Under the pieces are notes generated by a model, which was not told the DNA's origin, did no database searches, and worked only from the letters and a program-made list of their open reading frames with translations. DNA of 64,000 bases from Leucogyrophana mollusca. Its lineage: Eukaryota > Basidiomycota > Agaricomycetes > Boletales. Both the position numbers and the translations under genes were made by a program. Numbering within the stretch: the first letter of the stretch is position 1; every line of letters starts with the position of its first letter. This document shows, in pieces, positions 56,888-64,000 of the stretch. The stretch lies in NCBI GenBank assembly GCA_021014945.1, contig MU266374.1, positions 62,001 to 126,000 on the forward strand, read 5' to 3'.

Positions 56888-58716
56888 AGTACAAGCGCTG
56901 TCAAAGCCACTCCCACCGACTGCTGTTATGCGAACGCAGCTGTTATACCCTCTGCTCAAATACACAATTCCTACCGTGCTGTAGAGTTTATATAACATAA
57001 GGTCTCAATTTATCATAGCCTCAGCTCAAGCGCCCGTGCTGCTGTCAATGCTACTTCAAGTTGGTGGGACCACCGTCTGCTGCTCACCCCGAGTGATATG
57101 GAGGCACTCGAGTCAGATGAGACCCTCCCACCACTGTCTTCTTGTGGGACGAGTGCGATTTCCATCAAGCTGCCCTGCCATCCGACTCCCGAGTTCATCA
57201 CATCCGCTAAGTATATTTCCACCAGTCTCCCCAGATAGAATACTATCATCACTGAATTCGGGGTGTGTGGTTATATATCACTCAACATTAATCTGTCTCT
57301 CAGTCTCAATGCTGGCACCATATTCTTTTGGCCGTGTTCATGGTGTATTTTGAAGGGCCAACATTCGCCCCCTATACATTTTGACAGCATTATCTCATCG
57401 TAAGAAAGTCCATTTTGCCCTTGCAGGATCATGTGGAACACTCCTATATTTGCCGCTGCTCCTCGCCTTGTACGTCTTATCGCTCCTCCTTCTGGACCAA
57501 GCGTGGTCCGTGTGTACGTCAACCCCGCCACGAGAGCTTCCGCAACGCTGTCGGGCGTTTATGCGACGAGTGTGAGGGTAGAAAAACGTTTCCCCTCGAA
57601 GTGTTTTAGTATTTACGCTACCGTTCCTTTGACCACTTATACGCCTGCGTTTCGGAACGTTGCAGCGATCCGGACTTTTCCCAGCCTATTTTTTTTGACT
57701 CCGAGTAAATTCCAGCCACCGCATCACTGCGGCACGATCCTGCCAGCGTTGGATTGCGCACCCGGTGGCTCGGCATCTCTCGGCACCACTAACCCCAGTT
57801 CAATGCCCGATATATTGCCAAAAATGGAGGCGCGACAACGTTCCGAAACGCACTGTAAGCACCCAGTGAGTTACCATGTAACGCGTTCGAAGTCAGTTAC
57901 TTACCCCCTTCATAACGTCCGTCAGCGACCATTGAGAGCTTGAGATCTTGAGGATCCACCTTACACTTGAGGTCAGTCCTGACTATTGCTACCTACTATA
58001 TGACAATACTTGGTACGCCTTCAATCAATGGTGCAGATCCTTGCGAGAACACTGTGTACGTTCCCAGTGCACGAGGGGCGGGCAGTCCTCAGGGCTTGTA
58101 TCAGTGATGTATCTAATTGATGCACGCAGCCCGTGTTTCACGTCGGCCCCGCGAAACGAACAGTGCGCGACTCCAACTGCCTACCACCACAGTCCGACCA
58201 CAGGCTAAACCACATGATATCACAGCGTCGCCCTCGTCTCTCGCAGCACGAACATCTCAAATGCATTTCCCGGGATTAGAATGCTCAAGGACTTTGAGGC
58301 ACCCGATCCGCAACTAGTCTCATCCTTTATCCGGGTATCTGAGCACATGTTTATGTACTTTTTTCCAGTGGACGGATTGTGACAATCTGCTTACCCTCCG
58401 ACCGTGGCGGCCCCGCGATGGCTGGCGCTATGCCACCAACGCGAAACACGAGGACGCTCTGTGACTCTGTCCAGCTCCGCACAGACCCCAGTGGTACACC
58501 GATGTAGGACCTTCCTCGGCTGTCAATTCAAATGCCAAACCAACTGCACGACCATCGGCATTGCGCCTCCCCAGCTACTGCATACCCCCGGCACGGCTGT
58601 CTCAATGGAGTCTCTTACACTTCTAGGGGTAATGAGGAACCTATATATCAGCTGCTCATCTGGGCATATGCCTGAGGCAAGTCAACTCTCGTCTTCGCAG
58701 TAGTTCTCTATCGACC
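56888..58716. other. Intergenic between seven-TM genes C and D
   Basis: The right end of duplication unit 1, a unique spacer of about 57549-57940, then the left part of unit 2. A 170-residue frame (57431-57943) has no motif and is not called. Confidence 0.5.
58642..58649 (+). promoter_or_regulatory. TATA-like box of seven-TM gene D
   Basis: TATATATC, 75 bases before the ATG at 58717. Confidence 0.5.
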
Positions 58717-59934
58717 ATGTCCCCAACCTCTAGCACGAGCTCCTCGACCGCGATACGATATTTGAGCAGCGTCAATCTGATAAGCTACACCACAGTTGCC
58801 GGGATAACATATGGAATAGTGGTCGTGCTCTCTATCATGTGCATGATATCATCACTTCAAAGTCTTCGTTCCTCCAGACACAACCGACAAAAACGACGTC
58901 GCACAATATATCACATCCTCTTCACGTTCATCATGTTCGCTCTGGGGACATTAGACATATTTATCAAAACCCAGAGAGCACATTTACAATACATCGATAA
59001 CCCCAACTACCCCGGAGGCGTGGTGGCGTTTGCTTGCGCATCATCACAAGACCTACTTACTCGCACGGAGTACATTGCCTACATACTGTCGAACTGGATG
59101 GGCGATTGCTTGGTGGTGAGCGCCCCTTTTCGTTACACTGACTTTTTTTAACCTGCTTTTCTTCCAGCTATGGCGAGTCATTGTACTCTACTATGGTTCA
59201 CGGTATCGGGTTTGGATAGCTATATTACCGTTCGGTCTGTTCTTGTGTGTTGTTCGTAAGTTTGTTTATCTTACCTGCTCCCGGTTGACCATATATTTGA
59301 CCATTTCCAAGTGCTGGGGATCTTAGGCATCATGGAGTCTGCAATAAGCCAGCTCTACTGCCCGCATACAGGGGTCCTGCGATATGTAATCCTGTACTAC
59401 GGCCTCACACTCTCACTGAGTGTTGTATCCGCCATCCTCGTGATATCTAGGGTATACGTACACAAGAGACGACTGAGAGAGGCCGCTGGTAAGTGTTGTA
59501 GTATAGACATGAGGGAGCAAGCTGAAAACAAACGTCCCGAAATTCTCCAGGCCCGGGACATGGTTCCCTTTACACAAACATCGCTATGATGACAATCGAG
59601 TCTTCTGGGCTTTACGCCGTGTGGCTATGTGCCTTCCTGATTCTGTTCATCTTAAATAACCCATTGCAAGAGATATTCATCGGCTCCCTAATTCAAGTGC
59701 AGGTTCGCTGCATTTGCCTCTTGAATCTTGGATGTGGCTCGGTGCTCATACATAATGAAGACTATAGCGCCCCTCTTCCTCATACTGCTCATCTCGCAAG
59801 GAAAGGCATGGTCACAAGAAACCAACACCGTTGCGATCTCGACTGTCCAGTTTGCATCCAACGCCGTCTCTTCGAGCCCCGAGACAGGGACCGTAGAACC
59901 TGGGCACTTCGCCTCCACAGGGATTGTGGTATAA
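58717..59934 (+). CDS. Seven-transmembrane protein of the fungal GKAW-tail family, paralog D
   Basis: Exons 58717-59115, 59168-59255, 59312-59488, 59551-59702, 59761-59934; 329 residues, the same five exon sizes as paralog C. Differences from C are scattered substitutions (LSSVNLISYTT for LNSVNLIGYTT; LREAAG for LRKAAG; GVLRYV for IIVRYV). Membrane segments and the terminal SQGKAWSQETNT are retained, and no frame damage is visible. Function unknown. Confidence 0.83.
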
Positions 59935-60906
59935 AGTATAAGTGCTGTTCCCAAAAAGCCGCTCCCACCGACGGCCGTTACATATGCGAGACCGTTGAAC
60001 TGTTATACCCTCTCCTTAAATACACGATTCCTGCCGTACTGTAGATCCTATATAGTATAAGGCCTTAATTTATCACAGCCTCGCGTCCGGCGCCCGTGTT
60101 ACTGCTTTGCTACTCAGGTGAGACCCTCACATCGCTGTCTACTTGTGGGGTGAGTGCGACTCCCATCAAGCTGCCCTGCCATCCGAGTTCGTCGCATCCG
60201 CTAAGTATATCCCCACCAGATTCGAAGGGCCAACATTCACCCCTATAAATTTTGACAGCGATATCTCATCGTAAGATAGTCTATTCTGCTATTGCAGGAT
60301 CATCGGGCTTGGGAAACACTCCTAAATTCTGCCGCTGCTCCTGAGGCGCCTCGTTCGTCTTATCGCTCCTTCTGGACCAAGGGCGGTACGTATGTACGTC
60401 AACCCCGCCACGAGAGGGCAAATAGCCACCAATAACAGCGTCTTTCCGAATTTGTCCACATCTTCTTCTCCACGATGACCATCGAAGTAGTCTTCTGGGC
60501 CAAGGTCACTATCTCGCTCATTTTATGCGTTCCGGCAGTCTTGGTGTCCACTGTAGTAATGATGCATGAGCATGACGGTACGATGAGCAGCGAGGTAACA
60601 TACCTAGACGGGATATCATCTCCTCGGGCAACGATTTCTAGCTCCAGGGGGCCTTGGCGGGCGTCAGTCAAAGCGCTTGATGGGTTCATCTTACGTAGCG
60701 TACGCATGCATTGTGATCAGATTAGAGCTCAAGGTAAGCGCTTTAGAGATACATCTCCATTTGAATTGATTGTTTGTAGGGTGAATCGCAGAGGCGCTTG
60801 TCCCTTTCGCCTCGTGGAGAGCGACCCCATTCATGGATGATCCACGCTCCCCCAGAGCTTAAAGGGATCTCATTCCGTTGATGAGCATGCAAACTGACCC
60901 TTTAAC
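59935..60906. other. Intergenic with right end of duplication unit 2 and a possible seven-TM relic
   Basis: Bases about 60230-60417 repeat about 57355-57548. At 60473-60510 a short stretch resembles the seven-TM exon 4 start (atgacaatcgagtcttctgg in the genes, atgaccatcgaagtagtcttctgg here, a small insertion). The 121-residue frame at 60475-60840 containing it looks like a decayed piece, not a gene. Confidence 0.4.
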
Positions 60907-63900
60907 ATGGCTCACCCACTTGTCTGGCCTGGCAAGACATTTTTCTATCCTATCGGTAACACTTCCGCAGTGTGCTTGATTGAAGATCTGGGTCCTGAGG
61001 AAGCAGCGAACGTCCTCCTTCTTGGGTGTGGCGACCCGAGGCATATTCTCTATACCGCCTATGTTAGTGGACTTGACTTGGAACCTTGTATGTATCTCTG
61101 GATAAAAACAAGCGTCTTTGACCTACATATCTGTTCTAGTGCCTCGGAAGCTAGATATTACGTGTTGCGATGTCGAGGGTGCTGTGCTGGGCGAGTGTCT
61201 GCTTCACCTCATTTGGTGCTGAACTGACCTTCTTTACCAGCTCGCAACATAATCCTGTTCACATTGCTAGCCGATGCTGAGGCCACAGAGCGACTCCCCC
61301 TCATTTGGAATATTTTCTACCATTTCTATCTCGACGACGATTCACTCGCCTTGCTTTTGGCTCAGTGCCGAAAGCTTATCGACCTCGCCTCGTCCAGTGA
61401 GAGCTGGCGAAGTGGTCAGTATGCAGCGTTCGTGTCCATGTGCACAGAGGAGACACTCTCCGAACTGCGTCGCTTTTGGACCCTCTATGTCGAAACGGAG
61501 CGATTTACTGCCGCAAAATATTCAGGCTTCAAGAAAGATTTTACCGCTGGTGTAGAAAAAACTCGTGACAGGACGAAGGATCAACGAATCATGACTTCTT
61601 CCCGCTCGGCTGGACCTGTTTCCACTCATGCGATGGATGTCGTATCAGAACATTTTGCGCGTTTCTGGAGGACGGGGATATCCTCAAGCAGCCCACGAGA
61701 CTCAGCAACATCCAAAGCTCCTAATCCGACCTTTGCATATTCCGCCGCAGGTGACAAGTTCGCAGTTCATTACGGGACCGACCCTCTTGCATCTTTCCAT
61801 CTGGCCGAGATTTTTGCGCCGATTCAAGGCGCACCAGATGGTCGGGCGCAACAAGTAACCGTCGATGACGCCATTGCTGCTGTGAAGTCGCAGTTCTATA
61901 AGTGGTGCACCGCTACTTCGAAGCTTCTACAGCAAATCGAGACCTCCAGTTCGATCATGATGCGCTTCTTCGTCGGCGACGCCCTTTCTCTATGCCACGC
62001 GCTTCGGTATTGCCAAACCACCAATAGTGCGGTCACGCCAATCCACACCGCGCCGTGGAAAGGGACTTCCATCATCCTTGACAACACTGACTACGGGTCA
62101 AATGCAAAATCCCCCGCGCCCACAGCGTTCAATGTCATCGATACTTCAAATGTCTTGGATCACGTCGGTCTTCTGAACATCCTCACCTGCGTATCACCAA
62201 TACTCGTACCATCTCCATCTTCGACAGTCTATACAGAAGCCTTGCTAAGGGCGGGGGAAAACGCGATGCAAGGCATCTTGGAGCACGTATGCGGTGACCT
62301 CTCAACCCTCTCGCTCCTGATTGGCCTCGTACCAGTCAGCTTTGTGTCGCGATTCACTACTCATTCCAACATCCATGACGTTCTCGTTCAGAAAATCGTT
62401 GGCCCAGAAGCCTCTCAATTTCACGAACGTCTGGCATGGAAGAGTGTAACCAGCACAGCATTTCTCGGCGCAAACCCCAACCACATTGTATCCTTCCCCC
62501 CTCAGCAACTCTCCAACGTTCTGTTCGGCGTGTACTTGAAGATGTTCGCTGACGATGACACGTCGCACAAGTTCAAGCTGCTTCAGATGTCCAAGTTTCG
62601 CGTCTTGCGTGACACGGACATCATCCATTATATGCGTCACTCTTTCGCAGAGTTTCTTCGTGTGGTGATGGACAGAGTAGAGACGGACTGGCCAAAGGTA
62701 ATGGAGACATTTTGCGAGATGGTTCGGAACGATCGAAACCTCCTCATCGGGATGAATTGCTACCAGGACCTGTGCTGCCATTTCCATATGCTCGGTGTCT
62801 TCACCGTGGACTGGCTCCTCACACAGAAGATACGGGAGGTATGCAACAGCGAAAAACCAGAGATATTTCGCGGGTGGAAGAGCATCCCACAGGCAATTTG
62901 TGTCGTGTTGGTCATTCCAAGGAATCGCATCGCCTCCATCGAGTCATTGCTTGACAAGGCGGGGACGCCTACGCTTCATTGCGACGTCAAGGGCGCCGGG
63001 ACCCACAACGTCTTTTCATCCATCTCAGCCGTCTTCGGAACAGTGCGATGTTTGGGGGCAAGGGAGAACAAGAAAGTCGTGATCGAAGAAGATACCGCGC
63101 GGCGTTTTGGAACTTCCGCTCTCATTGTTTCGTTCTACATGCCCTCACCAGCTCTCATGGTGGAACCTCAGGCAACAATCGGCTTGGGTGTACATTCTAC
63201 CCTCGCCTCCTCTTTTCTTTTTATGCCGATCTTAGGATCTGGCATGAGGATTTTCGAAGCGGCAATAGGAGATGCGCAACATGTCCATGTGCTGTCGAAG
63301 GGCCCAAGTTCTACCGGGGAGCATCAGAAGCTGCGAAGGAAGGCCGATGAAAGCGAAGTAGCGCCGAGTAACTTGAAGATGAAGTCATCCCCTGTGACTA
63401 TCACTATGGACAACTCCTGCGCCAACGTATCGACTTTAACGGCTCGAGCGGATATTGCGGATCCGATCGCACAGTCGTTGTTGGCAGGAGGATCTGCCGT
63501 TAACGTAGAGCAAGCTTCCCCGATGAGAGTACGCCTCCGCCTAGACAGCTACAAGCAGCTGGTGGCATTCCCCCTGCCTGTGGATGCTACCAGAGCGAAA
63601 CTGAGGGTTGCACGAAAGTCGAAGTACATCGAGGTATGTCGTCCCGATTTACATATATTCCTACCGGAATCTGAGAGACCGTGCGCTCTCAGGTCGTCGC
63701 CCCTTTGTTACTGTCCAATGTCGTCAGCGGGGAGAATACCCTACTGGGCAAGTTTCCCATCATATTCCAAGGCCGCGACTCCACACTTTGGAACGTGCAT
63801 CGGGTCCAACTCGATCGCCTTCCAGTGTTAAGGATAAAAAACCCGGCAAATGTTGAGCCGTGGTTCGTCCCGCATGTGTCCTTGATGATGTCCGACCGAG

Positions 63901-64000
63901 AGAAAAGGCTTCGAGAGCAGGCCAACGGAACTAACCAAGTGTCGAACGACGCACTGATGAATTTGAAGGACTCCCTGCACGTAATCCTTATCTCTGCCGC
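60907..64000 (+). CDS. DUF4470-type protein (3' partial), possibly with downstream MYND finger
   Basis: Exons 60907-61087, 61140-61190, 61241-63633 and 63693 to the window end. The N-terminus is MAHPLVWPGKTFFYPIGNTS, followed by LLLGCGDPRHILYT and, across two introns, PRKLDITCCDVEGAVLARNI. This is the methyltransferase-like layout (GCGDPR glycine-rich turn, then D.EGAVLARN) of the DUF4470 family common in agaricomycetes. Such proteins often end in a MYND zinc finger, which would lie outside the window. The intron at 61191-61240 has a GC donor (gcgagt); only that choice restores the ARNIILFTLL motif. Over 950 residues are visible. A methyl-transfer function is not established. Confidence 0.82.

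Larger units (their letters stand above)
53690..57548. repeat. Segmental duplication, unit 1 (carries seven-TM gene C)
   Basis: Matches unit 2 at 57940-60417 over three stretches: 53690-54212, 55449-56990 and about 57350-57548 (ending cgtcaaccccgccacgagag in both). The high match extends into introns and intergenic DNA, so the duplication is recent relative to seven-TM copies A and B. Confidence 0.75.
57940..60417. repeat. Segmental duplication, unit 2 (carries seven-TM gene D)
   Basis: Counterpart of 53690-57548. Lacks the about 1.24 kb block found at 54213-55448; at that point it carries about 50 bp of different sequence (about 58453-58503). Confidence 0.75.

Noticed and set aside
57431..57943. 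170-residue plus-strand frame
   Set aside because: Its start overlaps duplicated non-coding DNA and the counterpart at 60300-60417 is frame-disrupted.

Overview
This window is nuclear DNA from a mushroom-forming basidiomycete (Agaricomycetes-like). The genes are split by many introns of about 46-70 nt with GT..AG ends. Several families are typical of that group: a NACHT/NB-ARC-TPR protein with a helical-bundle N-terminus, a DUF4470-type protein, seven-membrane-segment proteins ending in GKAW, and an expanded glyoxylate-reductase-like family. Most gene models below were rebuilt by hand from splice sites and frame continuity. Family names come from motifs I recognise; no database search was run.

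Left part (1-25.4 kb) is mostly housekeeping. It holds the 3' part of a Gly/Asn-repeat protein (3-2635), a securin-like candidate (3300-4718), an NLR-like STAND protein (6224-9425), a BRCT protein (10058-13601), a MutY adenine DNA glycosylase (14004-16030), an 11-exon O-methyltransferase (complement 16343-18225), a dienelactone hydrolase (complement 19549-20639), an inverted pair of identical intron-containing tRNA-Leu(CAG) genes (21097-21184 and 21394-21481), a conserved-looking unknown protein (complement 21605-22647) and an RRM/RGG RNA-binding protein (24193-25326).

Middle and right part (26-61 kb) is an accessory region built by duplication. Four D-2-hydroxyacid dehydrogenase paralogs (26009, 27589, 31451, complement 37440) are interleaved with four paralogous seven-TM proteins (29622, 38588, 55665, 58717). 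The same stretch holds a 4-coumarate-CoA-ligase-like enzyme (complement 32884-35239), a possible chorismate-lyase-fold protein (41612), a TIGR02452/DUF2263 protein (complement 42620-43999), a small Asn-rich protein (45443) and a tandem pair of about 20-exon MFS anion transporters (46959, 50703). Relic fragments of the expanded families lie between them. The right edge is the 5' part of a DUF4470-type protein (60907 onward, cut by the window end).

The most notable points are as follows. Only one of the four dehydrogenase paralogs ends in the peroxisomal signal SKL. Another has lost a splice donor and a conserved Asp and looks to be decaying. A mosaic pseudogene at 9570-9850 joins the tail ends of two genes that lie 5-8 kb upstream. 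The NLR-like protein carries a possible MLKL/HeLo-type N-terminal bundle. A recent segmental duplication produced the two rightmost seven-TM genes. I found no CRISPR array and no intact transposon.
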